This document shows positions 1 through 7,168 of a stretch of 64,000 nucleotides of DNA, one piece after another; the stretch's first letter is position 1, and every line of letters starts with the position of its first letter. This DNA comes from Clostridia bacterium (GTDB taxonomy: Bacteria > Bacillota > Clostridia > Saccharofermentanales > Saccharofermentanaceae). Under the pieces are notes generated by a model, which saw only the letters and a program-made list of their open reading frames with translations, ran no database searches and was not told the origin of the DNA. Where the stretch lies: positions 1 through 64,000 of the forward strand of contig JAEEWG010000009.1 in the NCBI GenBank assembly GCA_016287245.1, written 5' to 3'. The position numbers were made by a program, and so were the translations under genes.

Positions 1-2
1 CC

Positions 3-65
3 GCTGAGAAACGTGAGTTTGAACTGAAACAGCAAAAGAAAAGAGAAAAGCACAGGGGGCACTAA
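3..65 (+). CDS. 3' end of a YjdF-family (DUF2992-like) protein, partial
   Basis: An open frame enters from the left edge and ends at a TAA at 63-65. Only about 20 residues are visible; they are rich in Lys, Glu and Gln and end in KKREKHRGH. That basic tail closely resembles the C-terminus of YjdF/DUF2992 proteins, whose genes are often controlled by the yjdF azaaromatic-sensing riboswitch (which would be outside this window). The identification rests on the tail alone. A hairpin overlaps the stop codon and probably ends the transcript. Confidence 0.6.
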   Translation, partial: AEKREFELKQQKKREKHRGH

Positions 66-88
66 ACCACCTGTGCTTATTTCTTTTC
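48..88 (+). terminator. Rho-independent terminator of the YjdF-like gene
   Basis: A 9-bp perfect stem (AAGCACAGG at 48-56 and CCTGTGCTT at 70-78) is followed by a T-rich run at 77-87. It overlaps the stop codon of the upstream plus-strand gene. Confidence 0.7.
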
Positions 89-145
89 CTGATTATTTTC
101 TTGACTAAGGAATCATGAAATTCCGAAGTTATCCGATTCGTTATC

Positions 146-760
146 TTATTGGATCTTTCTGCAGATAATGGTATCCATGCAGTGATAATGAGGTATCCCG
201 CCACTGTCATCTTCGAAGATCACTTCATCAATGCGTTCGACCTTCCAGTCAGCAAAATAGGTGAAGAGCTCACCTGACTTCCACATCTTCTCTTCCATAT
301 CCCAATCCGGAGGTAATTCCAAGAATGGTTTCTCAACAAATACGTTGATATAAACGATTCCGTTCCTCTTTGTGATCTTATCCAGCTTATCAAAGAAACC
401 TTTTTTGTTTTCCTCGAAAAGATACTGAACTGTTCCGGTTGAATAGATTATGTCAAACTGTTCATCTGTGTTGAAGGTATTGATGTCATCAACATATGCT
501 CTGATATTAACGTCTCTCTTCTCGGCCAAAGAGACAGTCTTCCTTATACCGTTCTCCGTCAGATCAAATGCAGTAACGTCGTAGCCCTTCTGAGCCATGT
601 ACACGGCATCTTTTCCTTCCCCGCAGCCTATGTCCAGAACCTTTTTATCAGCAGAAGGCGGACACAGTTCTATTAATTCTTCAAGGAAGTCCCCGGGTTC
701 CAGCCCCCAGTAATAAGTGTCTCCTTCATACCATTTCTCGTAATTTGTCCTTATGCTCAT
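146..760 (-). CDS. Class I SAM-dependent methyltransferase, TehB-like
   Basis: The 204-residue protein carries the SAM-binding motif I VLDIGCGEG near residue 42 and the acidic end of the second strand (VTAFDLT) near residue 63, followed by a DIIYSTGTVQYL segment typical of motif IV in small TehB/UbiE-like methyltransferases. TehB-like proteins methylate small oxyanions or thiols; the substrate cannot be told here. No signal peptide or membrane segment is present, so it is cytosolic. It is a single-gene unit: an extended -10 promoter lies about 55 bases upstream, and the next gene downstream on this strand is outside the window. Confidence 0.8.
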   Translation of the reverse strand: MSIRTNYEKWYEGDTYYWGLEPGDFLEELIELCPPSADKKVLDIGCGEGKDAVYMAQKGYDVTAFDLTENGIRKTVSLAEKRDVNIRAYVDDINTFNTDEQFDIIYSTGTVQYLFEENKKGFFDKLDKITKRNGIVYINVFVEKPFLELPPDWDMEEKMWKSGELFTYFADWKVERIDEVIFEDDSGGIPHYHCMDTIICRKIQ

Positions 761-814
761 TTTTATACCTTACAGACTTGAAAACTGTTGATTTAATCGA
801 CTAGTTACACATGT

Positions 815-823
815 ATTATAGCA
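815..823 (-). promoter_or_regulatory. Extended -10 promoter (TGCTATAAT) of the TehB-like gene
   Basis: On the minus strand the sequence TGCTATAAT is a perfect extended -10 element, placing a start about 50 bases upstream of the methyltransferase start codon. No well-spaced -35 is visible. The same nonamer recurs before several other genes in the window. Confidence 0.6.
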
Positions 824-919
824 GAGGCAATGTTATCAATGAGTGATCAAGAAAACAACTGATTATCCAAATGCCAGCCCCCGGCTAGACATCATACCGA
901 TACGACCTATAGAAAACGG

Positions 920-1981
920 TCAAAAGCACTTCTGCTCATGCTTCTGGTTGCACTTGCTGATATTTGCACATTTATAGCACACCTCGTTTGCACAGAGTCC
1001 TGTGTCGAAGAAGTCGTGGATATTCTGAAGCGTAGTATCCGCAATATTACCTAAAGCCTCATTTGTAAGGAAGGCCTGGTGGGATGTGACGATCACGTTT
1101 GGCATGGAAATGAGACGCGCCAATACATCATCATTCACGATGTGATTAGAATAATCATGGAAGAACACATCAGATTCCTCTTCATAAACATCCAGGCAAG
1201 CTGCTCCGATCTTTCTCTGTTTGATTCCTTCCACCAGCGCCTCGGTATCGATCAGAGCACCTCGGGAAGTGTTGATGATCACGACTCCCTTTTTCATCTT
1301 CTCCATACTTTTTGAATTGATCATATGACGGTTCTCATCCGTCAGCGGACAGTGAAGAGATATGACATCGCTTCGTTCCCAAAGCTCATCAAGCGTAACA
1401 TATTCAATACCCGAGTCCTTAGCCGGGAACTTGTCATAGGCGATCACTTGCATGCCGAATCCGCGGCAGATATCGATAAAGATCCTGCCGATCTTACCGG
1501 TTCCGATCACGCCTACTGTTTTTCCGTGAAGATCAAATCCGGTCAGACCATTCAGACTGAAATTAAAATCCTTCGTACGTATATAGGCTTTATGGATCCT
1601 GCGGATCGAAGTCAAAAGAAGCGCCATCGCATGTTCTGCGACCGCATAAGGCGAATAAGCCGGCACACGGACTACATGGATCTTTCCAAATGCGTGTTCG
1701 ATATCCACATTGTTATATCCGGCACAACGAAGCGCTATTAGTTTGACACCCATTTCACAGAGCTTATCGATCACGAAAGAATTGATGTCATCATTTACAA
1801 AAACACATACCGCATCGCAGCCTTCCGCAAGTTTGTAAGTATCCGGCGAGAGCCTGGCTTCGAGATAACAGATATCGAATTCTTCGTTATCCGATCCGTT
1901 TTTTCCATTAGAAATAACAAAGGACTGCCGGTCATATTCTTTTGCATCGAAAAATGCTATTTTCAGTTTTCCCATACGCAT
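920..1981 (-). CDS. D-2-hydroxyacid dehydrogenase (D-lactate dehydrogenase type)
   Basis: This 353-residue protein reduces 2-keto acids, most likely pyruvate to D-lactate, with NADH. The Rossmann motif GVIGTGKIG is at about 157-165. The catalytic triad is visible: Arg in NTSRG (about 240), Glu in DVYEEE (about 267) and His in TSHQAFLT (about 301). The insert around EESDVFFHDYS matches fermentative D-lactate dehydrogenases rather than glycerate dehydrogenases. The C-terminus is slightly extended and has four to five Cys residues (CYKCANISKCNQKHEQKC), an unusual tail that might bind metal or sense redox state. An in-frame ATG two codons further in is an alternative start. Confidence 0.85.
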   Translation of the reverse strand: MRMGKLKIAFFDAKEYDRQSFVISNGKNGSDNEEFDICYLEARLSPDTYKLAEGCDAVCVFVNDDINSFVIDKLCEMGVKLIALRCAGYNNVDIEHAFGKIHVVRVPAYSPYAVAEHAMALLLTSIRRIHKAYIRTKDFNFSLNGLTGFDLHGKTVGVIGTGKIGRIFIDICRGFGMQVIAYDKFPAKDSGIEYVTLDELWERSDVISLHCPLTDENRHMINSKSMEKMKKGVVIINTSRGALIDTEALVEGIKQRKIGAACLDVYEEESDVFFHDYSNHIVNDDVLARLISMPNVIVTSHQAFLTNEALGNIADTTLQNIHDFFDTGLCANEVCYKCANISKCNQKHEQKCF

Positions 1982-2039
1982 CTCTCGCCTCTCTTTCCTT
2001 CCTCATTTGATTATACCATCTTCAGAATTCAGGCAGCAC

Positions 2040-2735
2040 TCACTCAACAATACTCCCATCAGTAGAAATCGTAATGACCTGCCACGGAATCATCTTCCCG
2101 CTTGCCAGCAACGCTTGCTTTACGGCGTTTTCAATGCCTCCACAGCAGGGCACCTCCATGCGAACAACTGTCACACTTCGGATATCATTGTTTTTCAGGA
2201 TCTCCGCCAGTTTCTCGGAATAATCAACACTGTCCAGTTTCGGACATCCGATAAGAGTGATCCGATTCCGGATAAAATCATTATGGAAGTTTCCATATGC
2301 AAATGCAGTGCAATCCGCCGCGACCAGAAGCTTCGCGCCATCAAAATAGGGCGCTTTTACCGGGACCAGTTTAATCTGTACAGGCCACTGCGAAAGTTGA
2401 CTCTCTACAGTATGCAGATCCGCCGGAGCAGTCACTTCCTTTCTCTGTATCGCTCTTGCTTGTGTACCCGGGCAACCACATGCGAGTGGTGCGGACTTTT
2501 TCTCCTTTGATGCTTTAACAGCAGCTTCGTCATAGGCCGGAGCCTCTCGTTCTTCAAATGAGATCGCGTTTGCCGGACATGCCGGAAGACAATCCCCAAG
2601 GCCATCGCAGTAATTCTCTTTCGTGAGTTTTGCTTTACCGTTGATCATCTCAATGGCACCTTCATGACAAGCATTCGCGCAAGCCCCGCACCCATTGCAT
2701 TTCTCTTCATCAATTCTGATTATCTTCCTGATCAT
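2040..2735 (-). CDS. 4Fe-4S ferredoxin-domain protein
   Basis: The 231-residue protein begins with a ferredoxin domain (residues 1-70). The first cluster motif is complete (CNGCGACANAC, about 15-25). The second reads CDGLGDCLPACP and lacks the central Cys-x-x-Cys spacing of a standard cluster, a variant known in this family. Residues 110-231 form a second domain with a conserved Cys (CTAFAYGNFHN) and a PCCGG motif, likely further metal ligands. It is divergent from a Crp/Fnr gene, a pairing common in anaerobes where the Fe-S protein serves an oxidative or nitrosative stress pathway. The exact reaction is unknown. Confidence 0.75.
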   Translation of the reverse strand: MIRKIIRIDEEKCNGCGACANACHEGAIEMINGKAKLTKENYCDGLGDCLPACPANAISFEEREAPAYDEAAVKASKEKKSAPLACGCPGTQARAIQRKEVTAPADLHTVESQLSQWPVQIKLVPVKAPYFDGAKLLVAADCTAFAYGNFHNDFIRNRITLIGCPKLDSVDYSEKLAEILKNNDIRSVTVVRMEVPCCGGIENAVKQALLASGKMIPWQVITISTDGSIVE

Positions 2736-2793
2736 AACTCACTCCACCTTTGTTCTTCTTGATTTTGTACCTTGATTGTAGAATAATAAGTCT

Positions 2794-2816
2794 AACAATT
2801 CCGTTGTTTTTACAAC
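2794..2816. promoter_or_regulatory. Overlapping dyads in the Fe-S protein / Crp-Fnr divergent region
   Basis: GTTGT-N4-ACAAC (2803-2816) is a perfect palindrome with the 5-4-5 geometry of Crp/Fnr operators. It overlaps AACAA-N5-TTGTT (2794-2808). It lies 15 bases upstream of the proposed regulator start, so autoregulation is a reasonable inference. Confidence 0.4.
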
Positions 2817-2830
2817 AAAAGGGGCAAGGT

Positions 2831-3490
2831 GTGAAAGATTATCTTCCAATATTGAAAAGGACCAAACTGTTTGCTGGTGTCGAAGACGAGGAAATCACTC
2901 TCATGCTTTCCTGTCTTGGAGCACGATCCCACTCTTATAGAAAAGGGCAATACGTACTCAGACAAGGTGAGCACCTTTCTGACATTCTGATTCTCGTCAA
3001 TGGATGCCTTCACATCCAGAAAGATGACTATTGGGGAAACCGCAGTATCCTCGCTCAGATAGACGTTGGAGAGATTTTCGGCGAAGCGTATGTTGCACCC
3101 AAAAGCGGTGTGCTTCTCAACGATGTAGTCGCAACAGAGGACAGCACTGTTTTCTTTTTCGATGCCAAGCGCGTTATCACAACATGTTCGTCCGCCTGTC
3201 GCTTCCACACGCTTGTTGTTCAGAATCTCTTCTTTGCAATCTCCGAAAAGAATAAGAGTCTTGTTCAAAAACTGGATCATATATCCCGTCGAACGACCAG
3301 AGAGAAACTCATTTCCTACTTATCTGCGGAAGCTCGGCGACAGAACAGCGCCTCCATCACCATTCCATACAATCGGCAACAACTGGCCGACTTCCTTTCT
3401 GTTGACAGAAGCGCCATGTCGAACGAACTCTGTAAGATGCGTAATGAGGGATTGATCGTCTTCAAGAAGAATCGATTCCAACTTCTATAG
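2831..3490 (+). CDS. Crp/Fnr family transcriptional regulator
   Basis: An N-terminal cupin-like sensor domain (GQYVLRQGEHLSDILILVNGCLHI, glycine pattern GEIFGE) is followed by a C-terminal winged helix (TREKLISYL, then RQQLADFLSVDRSAMSNEL as the recognition helix region). No CxxC set for an Fnr cluster is obvious. The start is taken as GTG at 2831, six bases after AAGGGG; the frame is open to an ATG at 2750 but the residues before 2831 do not resemble the family. It gives about 219 residues, the usual size. The likely target is the divergent Fe-S gene. Confidence 0.8.
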   Translation: MKDYLPILKRTKLFAGVEDEEITLMLSCLGARSHSYRKGQYVLRQGEHLSDILILVNGCLHIQKDDYWGNRSILAQIDVGEIFGEAYVAPKSGVLLNDVVATEDSTVFFFDAKRVITTCSSACRFHTLVVQNLFFAISEKNKSLVQKLDHISRRTTREKLISYLSAEARRQNSASITIPYNRQQLADFLSVDRSAMSNELCKMRNEGLIVFKKNRFQLL

Positions 3491-3497
3491 TGTCATC

Positions 3498-4058
3498 TCA
3501 AATCCCATACACAAGCACACCTATGCCGGCTGAAATACAAATTAACTGTATTGGTGTGAGTCCTTTTTCCATCACCTTACGGGATCCGAAATACAAAACA
3601 CCCAGTACAAGAGTAAGTGCAATCGCTACCGCATCTACACCGCTCTCTATCTTCCAGAAACAGTTTTGCATAGCCATGAATACGCCTGTGGCAAAGATAA
3701 TACCGACAATACTGGGTTTCATCCCGTTCAATACAGCTTGAAAATGCCTGTTCTTCACAAATTTCTTAAGCAACGCCGTAATGAGGAGAATGAACAGAAA
3801 AGCCGGAAGCACAACTGCTGTCGTTGCAATTAAGGCACCAAGCATCCCGCCTTTCTCACTTCCGACATATGTTGCCAGATTCACCATCATCGGTCCGGGC
3901 GTGCTTTCACTTACCGCGATCATATGCGATAAAGTCGCATCATCCATCCAGCCATGAGACAAAACCACGTCCCGAATCAGCGGAATCGCTGCATATCCGC
4001 CGCCAAAAGAAAACAATCCGACTTCAAGAAAACCGATAAGCAGTTCCAGATAAATCAT
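3498..4058 (-). CDS. Chromate-type transporter, half-size subunit
   Basis: A 186-residue membrane protein of the CHR family. The signature FSFGGGYAAIPLI is near residue 15 and ESTPGPMMVNLATYVG near residue 50; about five hydrophobic segments follow. Half-size CHR proteins usually work as antiparallel pairs, and the second half is encoded immediately upstream with an ATGA stop-start overlap. In anaerobes the natural substrate is uncertain; chromate or sulfate-like oxyanions are known for the family. The gene belongs to a three-gene operon led by a DUF134/NifX-like protein. Confidence 0.85.
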   Translation of the reverse strand: MIYLELLIGFLEVGLFSFGGGYAAIPLIRDVVLSHGWMDDATLSHMIAVSESTPGPMMVNLATYVGSEKGGMLGALIATTAVVLPAFLFILLITALLKKFVKNRHFQAVLNGMKPSIVGIIFATGVFMAMQNCFWKIESGVDAVAIALTLVLGVLYFGSRKVMEKGLTPIQLICISAGIGVLVYGI

Positions 4059-4624
4059 TTCTTCACTGCCTCCTTTCGGTTATTTCCAGAAGCAAGAAAA
4101 GCAACCAGTCCGATCAGTGCAGCCGTGAGCATAATGACGATCGACGAAATCCGCAACGCAAGCATATTGATGGTCATCATGGCAACAAGAGACAGCGACA
4201 TGATAACAAGCGGAAAAGGCTTCTTTTTCATCTTTTTGAACATTTTCAACGCGGCGTCAATAATTAAAAGTGCGACGGCTATTTTGATGCCTCGAAAAGC
4301 ACTGGCTACCCATGTGATTTCAAGATAATTGTCCAGGAATTTGGAAATGATATATATGATACAAAACGATGGTATCACCATCCCAAGAGTGGCAAACAGC
4401 GCCCCGACTGTCTTCTTCTGTTTATATCCGACGTACGTCGCCAGATTGATTGCAATCGGTCCTGGAGTTGACTCGGCGATCACCGTGATATCCATCATTT
4501 CCTCATGCGTGATCCATTTCTTTTTCTCCACACAGATATTTTCAATCAGTGGGAGCATCGCATATCCGCCGCCGAATGTAAAAAGACCGATCTTGAAAAA
4601 TGTCAGAAAAAGAGCACCTATCAC
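4055..4624 (-). CDS. Chromate-type transporter, partner half-size subunit
   Basis: Second CHR half, with LFTFGGGYAMLPLIE and ESTPGPIAINLATYVGYK. The frame stays open upstream to 4726, inside the preceding gene, but a GTG at 4622-4624 preceded by GAGGA at 7 bases gives 189 residues, matching its 186-residue partner and placing the conserved LFLTFFKIG at the N-terminus as usual. It overlaps the downstream subunit by the ATGA motif, so the two are probably translationally coupled. Confidence 0.8.
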   Translation of the reverse strand: MIGALFLTFFKIGLFTFGGGYAMLPLIENICVEKKKWITHEEMMDITVIAESTPGPIAINLATYVGYKQKKTVGALFATLGMVIPSFCIIYIISKFLDNYLEITWVASAFRGIKIAVALLIIDAALKMFKKMKKKPFPLVIMSLSLVAMMTINMLALRISSIVIMLTAALIGLVAFLASGNNRKEAVKK

Positions 4625-4643
4625 GCTAAAATCCTCGATGTTT

Positions 4644-5375
4644 TCATGCGTTTTTGCAGCCGGCATGACCACATTCGTGGTTTCCGTGACCACATTCATG
4701 GCCCTCTTCATGATCATGGTGATCACATTTAGCCTCAGGATCGTATACCAGATTACCCATAAGAAGAGCTTTTACCGCTTCATCAGTATCGCCCTGAACT
4801 CCGCCATATAGTTTAATTCCGGCTTCGGCAAGTGCCATCTGTGCTCCCATTCCAATTCCACCGCAGATAAGAGCATCGACTTCTGCTGCCTTAAGGAATC
4901 CGGCAAGAGCCCCGTGTCCGCTTCCGTTTGTATCAACGATCCGGCTGCTTACGATCTGTCCGTTCTCGACATCGTAGAGCTTAAACTGTTCTGTATGTCC
5001 AAAGTGTTGGAAAACATTTCCGTTCTCATATGTTACTGCAATTCTCATAATATTCGTTCCTTTCTGAATAGCTCCTATATTGAACATTTCTTTTAGTTGG
5101 TATGCTCCGCCACTGATCTGAAGCCTTTTACCATCTATCAAAGCATCAGCGATCTTCTTTCTCGCTGAATCGTAAATTGATGTTACGGTCGTCCTTGCTA
5201 CACCCATCCGCTTGGAACATTCTTCCTGTGTCATGCCTTCTTTATCGATTAACCTTATAGTCTCGAACTCATCAAGACTCATTATGATAGTCTCATCAGA
5301 AGATACTTCATCAGGAGAAAATGACCAGTGATCCGGATACTGACTAATACAACGGCATCTTGGTTTACGTGTCAT
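4644..5375 (-). CDS. DUF134 HTH plus NifX/NifB-like cofactor-binding domain protein
   Basis: Residues 1-95 are a DUF134 domain: a basic Cys-containing start (RKPRCRCI) and a sigma-70 region 4-like helix-turn-helix (LDEFETIRLID, then MTQEECSKRMGVARTTVTSIY). Residues 108-215 are a dinitrogenase iron-molybdenum cofactor-binding domain (MRIAVTYENGNVFQHFGHTEQF, then CGGIGMGAQMALAEAGI). The tail (about 218-243) is rich in His and Cys (HHDHEEGHECGHGNHECGHAGC), a likely metal site. The protein probably senses a metal or Fe-S/Mo-type ligand and controls its own operon with the two transporter halves downstream; twin palindromes lie directly upstream. Confidence 0.85.
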   Translation of the reverse strand: MTRKPRCRCISQYPDHWSFSPDEVSSDETIIMSLDEFETIRLIDKEGMTQEECSKRMGVARTTVTSIYDSARKKIADALIDGKRLQISGGAYQLKEMFNIGAIQKGTNIMRIAVTYENGNVFQHFGHTEQFKLYDVENGQIVSSRIVDTNGSGHGALAGFLKAAEVDALICGGIGMGAQMALAEAGIKLYGGVQGDTDEAVKALLMGNLVYDPEAKCDHHDHEEGHECGHGNHECGHAGCKNA

Positions 5376-5390
5376 GGCAGCACCTCTTTT

Positions 5391-5436
5391 CTGACATATG
5401 TCAGTTTTATACTACCATTTATCTGACATATGTCAA
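5391..5436. promoter_or_regulatory. Two identical 12-bp palindromes, candidate operators of the DUF134 protein
   Basis: TGACATATGTCA occurs at 5392-5403 and again at 5424-5435, 32 bp apart centre to centre, close to three helical turns. Both copies are preceded by C. They lie 16 and 48 bases upstream of the DUF134 gene start, where RNA polymerase would bind. Confidence 0.7.
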
Positions 5437-5442
5437 GTATGT

Positions 5443-5982
5443 TCATTTCCTGACCACCTTTTCGAAACGGAAATCCATTCCGGTGCCACCACAATCCTCT
5501 TCATCGGAATCCATATGCTCATAAGGACCTTTATGGAAAGGATTAAAGAATTCCACTATATGAAACCCACACTTATTCACATAGAAATGTATATTTCTGG
5601 TTTCAAAGTATGGGGTAAACGTTTCCCATACCTCAACTTCCGGGTGGAGTTTCTCTACTTCACACCAGGCACCATATCCTATTCCCTTGCTATGCACATC
5701 GGGTAATGTAAACAGAAGATCAAGAAAGCCTCTGCGCTTTTCAACATGTATTACAACGCCCCCTGAAATCTTGCCATCACATACGATCCTATAAGCTTCT
5801 CCCTGATCAATACTGTCTTCGATCGTCTTTCGAGAAATGATCTCGCCTTCTTCTTCCATCTGATCGTTACGCAATCCGAATTCCTTCATTGCGCCATACT
5901 TAAAAGCCCATTGATTGTCTTTGATGAATTGTTCGCGGTCATCTGCATGTAAAGGGACCAGCACTACTTTTGTTTTGTTCAT
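5443..5982 (-). CDS. GNAT family N-acetyltransferase behind a structured leader
   Basis: A 179-residue cytosolic protein with a GNAT fold: the acetyl-CoA pyrophosphate loop reads DVHSKGIGYGAW near residue 95, and the C-terminal strand region (NIHFYVNKCGFHIVEFFNPF) is the typical FYxKxGF element. Substrate unknown; the family includes drug, amine and protein acetyltransferases. The start ATG has AGGAGG 8 bases upstream. The gene is single: an upstream promoter, a three-way-junction leader and a conditional terminator occupy 5983-6179, so expression is probably controlled by transcription attenuation. Confidence 0.8.
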   Translation of the reverse strand: MNKTKVVLVPLHADDREQFIKDNQWAFKYGAMKEFGLRNDQMEEEGEIISRKTIEDSIDQGEAYRIVCDGKISGGVVIHVEKRRGFLDLLFTLPDVHSKGIGYGAWCEVEKLHPEVEVWETFTPYFETRNIHFYVNKCGFHIVEFFNPFHKGPYEHMDSDEEDCGGTGMDFRFEKVVRK

Positions 5983-6144
5983 TTTCTCCTCCTATCTTCG
6001 CCGGAAATACAAAAACCCGGCGATGTAAAACATCTTTCCGGGCTCACCCGACACCTTATCCGATAGGCGGCCTGCAGATATGAATCTGCGATCCCCTGTG
6101 CTACGGCACACTATCCTCCGGTGACCATTAATTCAATTGTTTGC
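5983..6144 (-). ncRNA. Structured leader RNA, riboswitch-like, class unknown
   Basis: Read on the minus strand, the leader forms: P1 CACC/GGTG (6120-6123 with 6052-6055); P1b GATAG/CTATC (6111-6115 with 6062-6066); P2 (6097-6101 with 6106-6110, 4-nt loop); P3 (6074-6079 with 6084-6089, 4-nt loop). P1b, P2 and P3 close a three-way junction with linkers GGGGATC and AGGCCGC. After P1, the hairpin CGGG-TGAG-CCCG (6047-6050 with 6039-6042) uses the same bases as the 5' arm of the terminator at 6009-6042, so the two are mutually exclusive. I could not match it to a riboswitch class I know. A protein-binding or peptide-coupled attenuator is the alternative. Confidence 0.6.
6009..6042 (-). terminator. 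Conditional terminator in the GNAT leader
   Basis: On the minus strand CCCGG (6038-6042) pairs with CCGGG (6016-6020) and GATG (6031-6034) with CATC (6022-6025), followed by five T. Its 5' arm is shared with the competing hairpin at 6039-6050. It lies 27 bases before the GNAT start codon. Confidence 0.75.
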
Positions 6145-6150
6145 GCTTTC

Positions 6151-6179
6151 TTTATACCATCAATACTTAGAATTATCAA
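6151..6179 (-). promoter_or_regulatory. Sigma-A promoter of the GNAT leader
   Basis: TTGATA at 6174-6179 and TATAAA at 6151-6156, separated by exactly 17 bases, just after the stop of the upstream gene. The predicted start is near 6144, giving a 162-base leader. Confidence 0.75.
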
Positions 6180-6183
6180 CTAT

Positions 6184-6576
6184 TCAGAGTGTCTTCTGCA
6201 TCCACAGAAGATCATACCAGCGATCGAATTTCTTGCCGATTGCTTTCATATGCGCGACCTTCGTATATCCCATTCGATTATGGAAGTTGAAATCTTTATC
6301 CACATAAATCGATGTGGTGGCTGTCCAATCATACGCAGAACGAGAGCTGTAAGCCCCGGCATAGGCATATCCGAGGATCTTATTTCCCTGAACACAGACC
6401 AGATACGGGTACTTTTCGAGCGTTCCTTTGATTCTATCTCGAAAAGCACTTATGGTCGGTACTTCGTATTCAAAAGAAACCGCTGTGTTTAAAACATAAT
6501 ACGAGTAGATCTCGATAAGCCTTTCAGCATCTTCGATCTTGGCCTCACGAATAATATAATCGTTGCTCATTATCAT
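6184..6576 (-). pseudogene. Phosphinothricin-acetyltransferase-like GNAT with internal deletion
   Basis: The 130-residue frame matches the Pat/YncA-type GNATs (about 165-180 residues): N-terminus IREAKIEDAERLIEIYSYYV, middle TISAFRDRI and YAYAGAYSSRSAYDWT, end GKKFDRWYDLLWMQK. The text jumps from SIYVDKDF directly to NFHNRMGY. In the family about 40 residues lie between these, including the acetyl-CoA-binding RGKGIG loop and following helix. The deletion keeps the frame but removes the cofactor site, so the product is probably inactive. It overlaps the upstream gene by ATGA. Confidence 0.7.
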
Positions 6577-7022
6577 AGATCTCCATTCTTAGCGATAATC
6601 TCTTCCAGTATATCAACTGCATTTGCCACCATCTTCGGGCAAAATTCAGTAAAGAGATGATTATCACGGGCGTATTGTCTACCTTGCAGCGTGCCGACAT
6701 CGCAGCCGAGCAGGTCATTACAGATATAGGAACCGCACTTCTCGGCAAACCGCTGCATCATTTCATCGTTCAATTCATCGGATCGCTGTCGTCCGTCAAG
6801 ATCACCGGCCTTGATCTGACCAAACAGAAGACCAAGGACCATTAGTGCTCCGGTACAGGCGCCGCACACTTCGCCCTTCCGCATTCCGGAACCGAAACAG
6901 GAGCCAAGTCTCAATGCCTGCTCTTCTGTAATACCGCATTCTGAGGCAAAAGCTGCCAGAACGGCCTGTGAACAGTGGAGATGCTCGCTAAAGTATTGTA
7001 GTGCTAAGTCCTTATGTGTCAT
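6573..7022 (-). CDS. C_GCAxxG_C_C family redox protein
   Basis: A 149-residue protein of the C_GCAxxG_C_C family: Cys in HCSQAVL near residue 17, the glycine-rich GSCFGSGMRKGEVCGACTGALMVLG near residues 41-65, and further Cys around 94, 103, 108 and 128 (CGSYICNDLLGCDVGT, FCPKMV). Such proteins occur in anaerobes, often near redox genes, and are thought to bind a metal or undergo disulfide chemistry; no reaction is established. It is followed with a 4-base overlap by the deleted GNAT frame. Confidence 0.8.
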   Translation of the reverse strand: MTHKDLALQYFSEHLHCSQAVLAAFASECGITEEQALRLGSCFGSGMRKGEVCGACTGALMVLGLLFGQIKAGDLDGRQRSDELNDEMMQRFAEKCGSYICNDLLGCDVGTLQGRQYARDNHLFTEFCPKMVANAVDILEEIIAKNGDL

Positions 7023-7123
7023 AATTCCCCTCCAGCAACAATCTATAGTTGATACTATATCGAATCATTAGTGGAGACAATAGTTTAGCGGTAGCCTTAT
7101 AGTTTAAATCGGCCCCCCAAAAA

Positions 7124-7149
7124 AGCATCCCAAAGAGTCTCCGAACTGC
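7124..7149 (-). repeat. Decayed copy of a dispersed terminator repeat (copy 1)
   Basis: This 26-base stretch matches the terminator stem-loop at 12569-12594 at 22 of 26 positions, including the loop, which plain convergent terminators would not share. It lies 20 bases downstream of the stop codon at 7169, so it is placed as a terminator, though its stem is weakened. Confidence 0.5.
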
Positions 7150-7168
7150 ATTCATATTTTCCGCTTAT

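Noticed and set aside
2750..2830. N-terminal extension of the Crp/Fnr regulator
   Set aside because: Contains the candidate operator and has no ribosome site; GTG at 2831 has AAGGGG in front.
4625..4726. N-terminal extension of the partner chromate transporter
   Set aside because: It lies within the preceding DUF134 gene and repeats its His/Cys-coding tail in another frame; the GTG at 4624 has a ribosome site and gives the normal length.
6120..6138. Leader peptide at the start of the GNAT leader
   Set aside because: An ATG near the leader start gives only a five-codon frame without a ribosome site, so peptide-coupled attenuation is less likely than an aptamer.
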